From positions 1 to 5,655 of the forward strand of contig PXDM01000260.1 of NCBI GenBank assembly GCA_003565055.1: a stretch of DNA of 5,655 bases, given 5' to 3'. The stretch comes from Paracoccaceae bacterium. Lineage in GTDB: Bacteria; Pseudomonadota; Alphaproteobacteria; Rhodobacterales; Rhodobacteraceae. Position 1 is the stretch's first letter. Every line of letters starts with the position of its first letter. The position numbers and the translations under genes were made by a program. Under the pieces are notes generated by a model. That model had not been told where the DNA came from. It did not search any database and saw only the letters and a program-made list of their open reading frames with translations. Below are positions 1 to 5,165 of this stretch, piece by piece.

Positions 1-418
1 CGCCGGTCTCTTCCGCCGGCTGAAAGAGCAGGATGACCTGCCCCGCCTGCGGACGATTGCGCGCAAGCCAGAGGCCAAGCCCCGCGAGGATCGTCATATG
101 CCCGTCATGCCCGCACAGATGCGCCACACCCGGCACCTTTGAGGCATAGGGCAGCCCGGTGCGCTCCGCGATGGGCAAGGCATCGAGCTCAGCGCGAAAC
201 AGGACGCGCGGCCCCGGCTGTCCGCTGTCGAAGACCAAGGCCAGCCCCGCCCCGCCAAGACCTTCGATCACCTCATCCGGCCCCGCGCGCCGCAGCAGGT
301 CGCGCAGATGCGCCGCTGTGGCAAATTCTGCGCCCGACAGTTCGGGCGCAGAATGCAGATCATGGCGCAGCGTCGTGAGTGCAGCAATCTCGGTCTGGGT
401 CAGATGCGGCTCTGTCAT
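1..418 (-). CDS. M20-family amidohydrolase (hippurate hydrolase/N-acyl amino acid deacylase type), N-terminal part
   Basis: The first 139 residues of a peptidase M20 (M20D-like) metal-dependent amidohydrolase are visible; the rest lies left of the window. Family members remove acyl groups from N-acyl amino acids or similar amides using one or two metal ions. Visible marks are RHDLHSAPEL (residues 18-27), which is close to the usual 'RRxLHxxPEL' opening; RAELDALPI (75-83); the metal-binding HLCGHDGH (100-107, with Cys102, His104 and Asp105); and FQPAEE (132-137), which carries the catalytic/metal-binding glutamates. No signal peptide is seen, so it is probably cytoplasmic. The ATG at 418-416 is chosen because AGGA stands about eight bases upstream and the protein begins at the normal family position. 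The upstream stretch in the same frame is open only as far as the preceding gene's stop (458-460). It lies 39 bp after the MBL gene and is probably co-transcribed with it. The exact substrate cannot be told. Confidence 0.9.
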   Translation of the reverse strand, partial: MTEPHLTQTEIAALTTLRHDLHSAPELSGAEFATAAHLRDLLRRAGPDEVIEGLGGAGLALVFDSGQPGPRVLFRAELDALPIAERTGLPYASKVPGVAHLCGHDGHMTILAGLGLWLARNRPQAGQVILLFQPAEETG

Positions 419-457
419 GCCCCAGTCCTGCGCGGGACAGCGCGGGAAGTCCAGCGC

Positions 458-1408
458 CTATTCCCACTCCATCTCGGAGAAGACAACACCCGCATTGCGC
501 GTCGCCAGTTCGTCGAACGTATCGAGATGCGCGAAAGGCGACTGATCGACATAATAGGCTCCGGCCAGATCACCGCCCTCGTCGATATGTTCGGCGATGC
601 GTTCGCGCAGCCAGACCAGATAATCGCGCGTATAGCGACGCACCTGCGCCATATTGGTCGGATGGCCATGACCGGGGATCACATAGGTCGCGCCCAGCGG
701 CTCCAGCGAGTTGTCCCATGTGTCGATCCAGCAGGAGGTGCAGGTGCCCTCAAAAATCGGCGGCATGCGTTCCTGAAAGGCGATGTCACCTGCGATCAGC
801 AGCGACTGATCGGGCAGCCAGACCTGCGTATCACCGGGACTGTGCGCAGGGCCGAGATGCAGCACCTCGATACGGAAATCGCCCATGGTCAGATCGGCCC
901 GGTCGGTAAAGGTCTCAGTCGGCTGCATCGGCACAGTGCCCTCGGAGCGTTCGCGGGCGTAGTTTTGCAGGCTCACGAAGGATTGGCCGGAATTGAGGCG
1001 AAACTCCTCGGCCGCATCGACATGGGCGAGCACCGGCACATCCTGCTCGATCCAGTAATTATTGCCCAGCATCGCATGGCCCTGCCCGTTCTCGGCAATC
1101 ACCAGCCGCACAGGCTGGTCAGTGCGCGCGCGGATCTCCTCATGCAGCGCCTGCGCGAGCTGGTAGGAGGCCCCGGAATTGACCACCACCACCCCGTCGC
1201 CCGTGATGATGAAACTCAGGTTGTTGTTATGGCCTGCATTCTCATAGGTCGGCGGCGCCGTGGCCCCGATGGCGCTCCAGACATGCGGGATCACTTCGAC
1301 GGGTTTGTTATAGAGCACGGATTGCGGGTATTTATCCGCGATGTCCTCCGAGGCGAGCGCTGTGGCCCCCCAGAGAATGGCTGAAATCACGATCAGGGAT
1401 TTGCGCAT
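458..1408 (-). CDS. Exported MBL-fold protein with altered metal-binding motif
   Basis: A 316-residue metallo-beta-lactamase-fold protein. Residues 1-19 form a Sec signal peptide (MRK, a hydrophobic stretch, then ALA as the likely cleavage site), so the protein should be periplasmic. The fold is shown by VVVVNSGAS (73-81, usually VDTG), HLGPAHSPGD (184-193), LIAGD (204-208) and VIPGHGHPT (243-251). The central HxHxDH motif is missing. Its place, just before the conserved LGNxYW, reads NGQGHA (107-112): His to Asn107, His to Gln109, Asp to His111 and His to Ala112. Later ligands His189, Asp208 and His247 remain. The gene is otherwise intact, and from memory relatives share this ENGQGHAMLGN sequence, so it looks like a subfamily trait and not decay; I could not verify that. 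The start is supported by GGAG about eight bases upstream, inside the end of the preceding gene (3-bp gap), which suggests translational coupling. It could be a mononuclear-metal hydrolase or a non-catalytic partner. Substrate unknown. Confidence 0.9.
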   Translation of the reverse strand: MRKSLIVISAILWGATALASEDIADKYPQSVLYNKPVEVIPHVWSAIGATAPPTYENAGHNNNLSFIITGDGVVVVNSGASYQLAQALHEEIRARTDQPVRLVIAENGQGHAMLGNNYWIEQDVPVLAHVDAAEEFRLNSGQSFVSLQNYARERSEGTVPMQPTETFTDRADLTMGDFRIEVLHLGPAHSPGDTQVWLPDQSLLIAGDIAFQERMPPIFEGTCTSCWIDTWDNSLEPLGATYVIPGHGHPTNMAQVRRYTRDYLVWLRERIAEHIDEGGDLAGAYYVDQSPFAHLDTFDELATRNAGVVFSEMEWE

Positions 1409-1411
1409 GGG

Positions 1412-2326
1412 TTATACTCCGGCAGTAAAGACATAGCGATCCTCGGCACGCCGTTCCGCGCGACCGATACCACCATCAGAAAAATGAAATCCGAGGATCA
1501 TCAGATCATCCACCGTGATCCGGTCGAGCAGACGGGCACGCGTCGCTGCCGCCACATCCGGCTGCTGGTCCGAATCGGAGGGCCAGAGCGGGCGCTCGAA
1601 GGCAAAATGCGGGGTCGAGAGCGCATCGCCCACGATCATCAGCCCGTGTCCGCCCGCGCGCAGTTCAAACGCCATATGGCCCGGCGTATGCCCGAAGCTC
1701 GCCACAGCCTGAATGCCGGGCAGAATTTCGGCCCCATCCTCGAAAAGCTGCACGCGGTCCTCGATGACGGAGAGCCGCCGCTGCGCGCCGACCGCGAAGG
1801 ACTGCCGCGCCTCGCCGATTGTGTCGAGCGTGTCCGGGTCCATCCAGTAGTCGAATTCCGCGCGCCCGATCAGCACTTCGGCATTGGGCAGAAGTGGATC
1901 GTCAAAATCATCGAGCATCCCCCAGATATGGTCAGGATGCGCATGGGTAACGACCAGATGCGTGATGTCATCGGGGGTGACGCCGAGCGCGTCGAGCGCC
2001 TCGGCCATATGCCCGGCAGAGGACATGAAATCGGGCCCCGCGCCCACGTCAAACAGCAAAGTGCGGCTGCCATCGCGGATCAGGGCCAGATTGCACGGCG
2101 GCTCGTAGACGTCGTCACTCAGATCGTAGCGTTCGATCAGGGCGCGCAGCTCTTCCTCATCGCCATCCGGCAAAGCGAAATCCGGCGGCAGAACAAGATG
2201 GCCGTCCGAGACGACATCAATCCGTGTCGTGCCGAATTCCAGCCCCTGACTGGCGCGCACGGGTCGCGGCAGACCCAGTGTCAGGGCCAGCGCTCCAGTG
2301 CTCTGTATGAAATGGCGTCTTTGCAT
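1412..2326 (-). CDS. Tat-exported MBL-fold metallohydrolase
   Basis: A 304-residue MBL-fold hydrolase with a complete dinuclear metal site. The N-terminus has a twin-arginine signal: QRRHFIQS (2-9), a hydrophobic stretch (ALALTLGL) and a likely cleavage site after VRA (23-25), so it should be exported folded, probably with its metal already bound. The motifs run in family order: LLFDVGAG (90-97), VVTHAHPDH (125-133, ligands His128, His130, Asp132, His133), FGHTPGH (211-217), IVGDAL (231-236, Asp234) and the C-terminal GFHFSDGGIGR (279-289, His281). The last motif resembles lactonase- or quinolone-degrading-like MBL proteins ('FHFPxPGxGR'), but the substrate cannot be assigned. The ATG at 2326-2324 is chosen over the further open frame upstream because the Tat signal starts exactly there and GGGAG lies about eight bases upstream. 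It is the first gene of the likely three-gene unit. Coordinates include the TAA stop. Confidence 0.93.
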   Translation of the reverse strand: MQRRHFIQSTGALALTLGLPRPVRASQGLEFGTTRIDVVSDGHLVLPPDFALPDGDEEELRALIERYDLSDDVYEPPCNLALIRDGSRTLLFDVGAGPDFMSSAGHMAEALDALGVTPDDITHLVVTHAHPDHIWGMLDDFDDPLLPNAEVLIGRAEFDYWMDPDTLDTIGEARQSFAVGAQRRLSVIEDRVQLFEDGAEILPGIQAVASFGHTPGHMAFELRAGGHGLMIVGDALSTPHFAFERPLWPSDSDQQPDVAAATRARLLDRITVDDLMILGFHFSDGGIGRAERRAEDRYVFTAGV

Positions 2327-2448
2327 ATCTCGCTCCCATTGGTCACCACATGCCTGCCCGGAAAGGCACGCAATCTTGCGGGGACGCGAGGGAGAGCGCA
2401 TCACTATACGGCTCACCATACTGAGCGCGCGCGCCGATGCAAGTGCGA
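2327..2448 (-). promoter_or_regulatory. Intergenic region before the MBL/amidohydrolase operon
   Basis: These 122 bp lie between the DUF6456 gene and the Tat-MBL gene, both on the minus strand. They contain two short perfect dyads: CGCAA-N2-TTGCG (2369-2380) and GCTCA-N6-TGAGC (2411-2426). Neither is followed by a T-run on the minus strand, so neither looks like an intrinsic terminator. A weak promoter-like pair on the minus strand (TTGCAT, 16 bp, TATGGT) covers the start of the gap and overlaps the second dyad; it matches the sigma-70 consensus poorly. The size of the gap allows a separate promoter for the MBL operon, possibly with an operator, but read-through from the DUF6456 gene is equally possible. 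Confidence 0.3.
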
Positions 2449-3525
2449 TCAGCCGATCATCATGGGTTCGTCGCCGAGGCATTTGTAATGCCGGCTCATG
2501 CGCTGCAGCGCGATACGCAGCACAATCTTGCCCGAGCGCGCCGACCAGCCCAGCGCGTTCTCCGCCGATTCGACTCCTTCGAGGCGGCAACAACAACGCA
2601 GCGCGATATCGCCCAGCCCGTCGCCCAGATCACGCAGCAGTTTCAGAACGCGCATACGCGCCGCCGCAGTGCCGGGCGGGGCGACATTCGGGCCGGGAAC
2701 ACTGCGCGTCTCCAGCAGGCGGATCAATTCGGCGGCGTCCTTCACGACCACAGCTTCAAGCTGCGCCATGACATAATCTTCGCGCATACGTTCAGCGGCC
2801 TGGACCAGGGCAGAATCGAGAAACGGCAAACCGGCCTTGTCGCGGCGCCGGGCAAGAACCGTCACCGGGCTCTCGATCACGCCGTAGCGGGCGCGGCGCG
2901 GGGCGCTGTCATCATTCTCGCCAAGCCGTCCCACCTCTGCGCGATGATCACGCAAAGCGAGCCGCCCGGCCGGGCTGATCTCATAGCTCGAAACACGGCC
3001 CTGTTTGCGGCACGAGATCCAGTTCTTCAGCGCCATCGCTTCGGCCAGATCACGGTCGAGCACCGCAACACGTTGCGGCACTCCCGCAGCATCCTCACGC
3101 GTGATGACGGCCTTGGGCATATCGACCGCGACGATCAAAAGCGCAGTCGGGGCAGTCAGCTCTTGCAGATATGGCATCGCGAAATCGTCGAGACCGGGGG
3201 CCGTGTCCTGCATTCTGGTCAGTCGGGATTGGGCGTTCATGGGGGAAAACTCCGTTGCAGTCCTGGGCTTCGGGGCAGCGCGCAAGGACTGGTCCAGTTT
3301 GCGCAAGGCATTATCGACAAGGGGATCGTCGCGCAGGTTCTCAAACCGACGCACCTGCCGCATGACGGTCGACGCGTGGCAGCCATGAGCGCGTGCAACA
3401 GCCCGCAAGGATTTGCCTGCGGCAACATGCAACAAGTAAAGTTGCGCTCCCGCGGGGACCCAATCGGGCAAGCGATGGACCGGATGCAGCCTCTCCACGC
3501 TGGCTGCACAGCCTTCAGCAGACAT
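2449..3525 (-). CDS. Helix-turn-helix DUF6456 protein, probable DNA-binding regulator
   Basis: A 358-residue protein that I recognise as a Rhodobacteraceae DUF6456 protein. A helix-turn-helix-like segment lies at 38-62 (KSLRAVARAHGCHASTVMRQ and on to VRRFE), followed by RDDPLVDNAL (65-74). A middle segment (about 155-193, with SYEISPAGRLAL) resembles a winged-helix wing. The C-terminal DUF6456 region runs from about 205 to 348: YGVIESPVTVLARRRD (214-229), LVQAAERMREDYVMAQLE (240-257), and the conserved end LGWSARSGKIVLRIALQR followed by MSRHY (325-347). A run of three cysteines (Cys311-313) falls where I recall two in relatives. There is no signal peptide or membrane segment. The ATG at 3525 has GGAG about eleven bases upstream and sits at the usual distance from the HTH. 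It is divergent from the DUF6477 gene. The cellular role of the family is not established to my knowledge; transcription regulation is inferred from the HTH. Confidence 0.88.
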   Translation of the reverse strand: MSAEGCAASVERLHPVHRLPDWVPAGAQLYLLHVAAGKSLRAVARAHGCHASTVMRQVRRFENLRDDPLVDNALRKLDQSLRAAPKPRTATEFSPMNAQSRLTRMQDTAPGLDDFAMPYLQELTAPTALLIVAVDMPKAVITREDAAGVPQRVAVLDRDLAEAMALKNWISCRKQGRVSSYEISPAGRLALRDHRAEVGRLGENDDSAPRRARYGVIESPVTVLARRRDKAGLPFLDSALVQAAERMREDYVMAQLEAVVVKDAAELIRLLETRSVPGPNVAPPGTAAARMRVLKLLRDLGDGLGDIALRCCCRLEGVESAENALGWSARSGKIVLRIALQRMSRHYKCLGDEPMMIG

Positions 3526-3546
3526 CCCGCAATTCGCTCCTTGTCG

Positions 3547-3579
3547 GTTATACCAGATAGGTTCATTCTGGTTGCCAGA
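3547..3579. promoter_or_regulatory. Cluster of CCAGA/TCTGG half-sites, candidate operator of the DUF6456 gene
   Basis: Three alternating half-sites occur within 27 bp: CCAGA (3553-3557), TCTGG (3567-3571) and CCAGA (3575-3579). The first two form a perfect dyad, ACCAGA-N9-TCTGGT (3552-3572); the last two form TCTGG-N3-CCAGA (3567-3579). The left arm touches TATAAC on the minus strand (3552-3547), which would serve as a -10 element about 22 bases before the DUF6456 start codon; no good -35 element is visible. Such a position would suit an autoregulatory operator, but this is inferred from symmetry alone. Confidence 0.35.
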
Positions 3580-3590
3580 GGGTTAAGCTT

Positions 3591-3619
3591 CTGACGCTCC
3601 GAACAAAGAATGGTTTAAA
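3591..3619 (+). promoter_or_regulatory. Putative sigma-70 promoter of the DUF6477 gene
   Basis: CTGACG (3591-3596), a 17-bp spacer and TTTAAA (3614-3619) match the -35 and -10 consensus at four of six bases each, with ideal spacing. Transcription would start near 3626 and give a leader of about 95 bases that contains the hairpin at 3640-3681. The -10 lies inside a small perfect dyad, GGTTT-AA-AAACC (3612-3623). The match is moderate and untested. Confidence 0.35.
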
Positions 3620-3639
3620 AACCCTAAATCTGACTGAAC

Positions 3640-3681
3640 CCAGCGCGCGGTCTTTGCGGGACTGACGCAACACCGCGCTGG
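3640..3681 (+). promoter_or_regulatory. Long imperfect hairpin in the DUF6477 leader
   Basis: Outer arms CCAGCGCG (3640-3647) and CGCGCTGG (3674-3681) are perfectly complementary. Inside them, TTGCG (3654-3658) and CGCAA (3666-3670) pair around the seven-base loop GGACTGA. An alternative outer pairing (CCAGCG/CGCTGG plus CGGT/ACCG with a two-base bulge) joins both parts into one stem of about 15 pairs. No T-run follows on either strand, so it is not a classical terminator. It could be a leader RNA structure that affects translation or stability, or a DNA-level protein site. Confidence 0.4.
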
Positions 3682-3707
3682 AGTGTGAGAGAAGGGACAG
3701 GTCCAAT

Positions 3708-3713
3708 GAGGAG
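3708..3713 (+). promoter_or_regulatory. Ribosome binding site that decides the DUF6477 start
   Basis: GAGGAG stands seven bases before the ATG at 3721. Earlier in-frame starts (GTG at 3685, ATG at 3706) are possible, but the 3706 ATG overlaps this Shine-Dalgarno sequence, and only the 3721 start gives the N-terminal length I expect for the family. Confidence 0.6.
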
Positions 3714-3720
3714 CCTGCCC

Positions 3721-4083
3721 ATGCACACTGTCACCCCGACACTTGAAACCCTGATCCGTCCGCGCCTCCTGGTGACCGCTGCGCGTCATGCGCTGACCGA
3801 ATATCACCGCGCCACGCTGCTGCCGCGTCTGCTGGGCCTGCCAATCGGGCGCAAACTCCCCAACCCGACAGAGGCGCTGACAATGCTCCTGTCGCGCGAA
3901 CGCGCGATGGAACAGGCCCGTCGTCATCACGATGCGAGTTGGCGCGCCGCTGATCATGTCGCTGTAATCACAGCACTTTTACATGAAGCAAACGCCTTGG
4001 ACCAGCGTAGGCTGACGCCCGCGCCAGACAGCGCCAGCCAAGATGAGGCTAAGTCGCGAGAGCACGCGCCTGCTCATCCCTGA
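3721..4083 (+). CDS. DUF6477 family protein
   Basis: A 120-residue soluble protein that matches my memory of the Rhodobacteraceae DUF6477 family. It opens with a short lead, then RPRLLVTAARHALTEYHR (13-30) and LPRLLGLPIGRKLPNP (34-49). A charged helix with paired arginine/histidine residues follows, then AADHVAVITALLHEANAL (75-92), which corresponds to the family's 'ARHVEVLIALLAEARLL'. The last 25 or so residues are hydrophilic and look disordered (rich in D, S, R, H, P). No catalytic motif, signal peptide or membrane segment is visible, and the function is unknown. The start is set by the GAGGAG site. It is divergent from the DUF6456 regulator across a 195-bp region, which suggests linked control. 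Its 3' end overlaps the dusA 3' end by 35 bp, so part of the variable tail is encoded antisense to the last codons of dusA. Confidence 0.8.
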   Translation: MHTVTPTLETLIRPRLLVTAARHALTEYHRATLLPRLLGLPIGRKLPNPTEALTMLLSRERAMEQARRHHDASWRAADHVAVITALLHEANALDQRRLTPAPDSASQDEAKSREHAPAHP

Positions 4084-5050
4084 CCGCTGCAAGCGCCGCA
4101 TCGAGCACTTCCGGCCCCGCGCCGGTCAGATGTGCAGTCTCGGACAAGATCCGGCGCCACTGACGCGCGCCGGGCTGACCGGAAAACAGCCCCAGCATAT
4201 GGCGCGTGATCGCGGCCAGACGCACGCCTGCAGAGCACTGGCGCTCAATGTAGTCGCGCATCCGCTGAAGGGGCTGATCGAGATTCGGTGCGGCCGGTCG
4301 TCCGAAAACAGTTTGATCGGCATTCAGCAACAAATCGCCCGGACGCTGATAGGCCGCGCGCCCGACCATCACCCCGTCGAGCCCTTGCCCCAGCAGCGTC
4401 ACAACCTGATCGAGCGATGTCACGCCCCCATTGAGGCTGATATGCAGCTCTGGAAACTGGCGCTTCATCTCCAGCACCAGCGGATAATCGAGCGGCGGGA
4501 TCGTCCGGTTTTCCTTGGGTGACAGCCCGTCGAGCCAGGCTTTGCGCGCATGGATGATGACGCGACCAACACCCGCGCGCTGCACATGGTCGAGAAAACC
4601 CGGCAAGGTCTCCTCCGGGTTCTGCGCGTCGACGCCGATGCGGCATTTGACAGTGATCTCAGCCCGACAAGCCGCGCGCATTTCGGCGCAGATCTCTGCC
4701 ACCAGTTCCGGAGACTGCATCAGGACAGCCCCGAAACACCCCGACTGCACCCGGTCCGAGGGACAGCCGCAATTGAGGTTGATTTCACGGTATCCGGCCT
4801 CTGCGCCCAACCGCGCAGCGGCGCCCAGCTCCTTTGGCTCCGATCCGCCCAGTTGCAAGGCAACAGGATGCTCTTGCGGGTCATGCTCCAGCAGATGAAG
4901 CGCCCCACCGCGCACCAGCGCCGGAGCTGTGACCATCTCGGTATAAAGCAGCGTGTCGCGCGACAATTGCCGATGAAAATATCTGCAATGTCGATCCGTC
5001 CAGTCCATCATGGGCGCGCAGGATAATCTAGCGTGTTGATTTATTTGCAT
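4049..5050 (-). CDS. dusA: tRNA-dihydrouridine(20/20a) synthase DusA
   Basis: A 333-residue flavoenzyme that reduces uridine to dihydrouridine at positions 20 and 20a of the tRNA D-loop, using FMN and NADPH; it is cytoplasmic. The length is normal for DusA. Motifs include CAPMMDWTDRHCRYFHR (11-27), the active-site NLNCGCPSDRVQSGCFGAVL (91-110, with Cys96 in GCPS as the expected catalytic acid), TVKCRIGVD (133-141, Lys135 for FMN), IIHARKAWLDGLSPKENR (165-182, with the DusA-type SPKENR), LNGGV (206-210) and VMVGRAAY (227-234). No residue appears to be missing. The ATG at 5050 is the only start that keeps the conserved HARLSxAPMMDWTDRHC opening. The ribosome site is weak (GAAGAT-like), and the first nine codons are much richer in A and T than the rest. 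It converges on the DUF6477 gene. A broken integrase lies just upstream, divergent. Confidence 0.96.
   Translation of the reverse strand: MQINQHARLSCAPMMDWTDRHCRYFHRQLSRDTLLYTEMVTAPALVRGGALHLLEHDPQEHPVALQLGGSEPKELGAAARLGAEAGYREINLNCGCPSDRVQSGCFGAVLMQSPELVAEICAEMRAACRAEITVKCRIGVDAQNPEETLPGFLDHVQRAGVGRVIIHARKAWLDGLSPKENRTIPPLDYPLVLEMKRQFPELHISLNGGVTSLDQVVTLLGQGLDGVMVGRAAYQRPGDLLLNADQTVFGRPAAPNLDQPLQRMRDYIERQCSAGVRLAAITRHMLGLFSGQPGARQWRRILSETAHLTGAGPEVLDAALAAVRDEQARALAT
4985..5014 (-). other. Conserved dusA 5' segment, candidate attachment site of a dusA-targeting element
   Basis: This stretch encodes the near-invariant PMMDWTDRHC (DusA residues 13-22). Integrases of dusA-specific prophages and islands are known to recombine within the conserved 5' end of dusA and leave the gene in frame. 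With the integrase relic about 150 bp away, this is the most likely position of the att core, but the exact core cannot be defined without the opposite junction, and no second copy lies in the window. Confidence 0.3.
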
Positions 5051-5165
5051 TTTTTGTGTATCTTCAAACTGTTGGCTTTGGGCTCTGCTACGCTGGAATA
5101 CGCCCCAATATCCCCGAATTTGCCCCCCTACGACGACTCATTGCACACATGAGCCGCACACGAAA
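5051..5165. other. Intergenic region between dusA and the integrase relic
   Basis: These 115 bp separate two divergent genes and should hold the dusA promoter, but no convincing -35/-10 pair is seen on either strand. The part next to dusA is AT-rich. Further right are three C-runs on the plus strand (5103-5106, 5112-5115, 5123-5128). The region is probably element-derived if the integration model is right. Confidence 0.4.

Noticed and set aside
308..1384. Long open frame on the plus strand opposite the altered-site MBL gene
   Set aside because: It is antisense to a gene with clear domain motifs and signal peptide; GC-rich DNA with biased third positions commonly leaves antisense frames open, and its translation shows no recognisable family.
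2411..2426. Intrinsic terminator after the DUF6456 gene
   Set aside because: The stem has only five pairs and no T-run follows on the minus strand.
1484..2488. Long plus-strand open frame opposite the Tat-MBL gene
   Set aside because: Antisense shadow of a well-supported gene; it has no motif and an arginine/histidine-rich composition typical of such frames.
2437..3594. A 385-codon plus-strand open frame opposite the DUF6456 gene
   Set aside because: It is longer than the real gene, but the minus strand carries the HTH and the conserved DUF6456 end; the plus-strand product shows nothing recognisable.
3583..3618. Possible CtrA sites (TTAA at 3583-3586 and 3615-3618)
   Set aside because: Neither TTAA is part of TTAA-N7-TTAA or the extended half-site TTAACC-type sequence, so the match is too weak.
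3583..3957. Minus-strand open frame across the DUF6477 start and leader
   Set aside because: It overlaps the better-supported DUF6477 gene and its promoter region and has no family resemblance.
5103..5128. Possible G-quadruplex on the minus strand upstream of dusA (G-runs of 6, 4 and 4)
   Set aside because: Only three runs of three or more G are present within reach; a fourth run is missing.
5051..5165. tRNA gene as attachment site for the integrase
   Set aside because: No cloverleaf, TTCGA-type T-arm or CCA end could be found in this interval; dusA itself is the better candidate.
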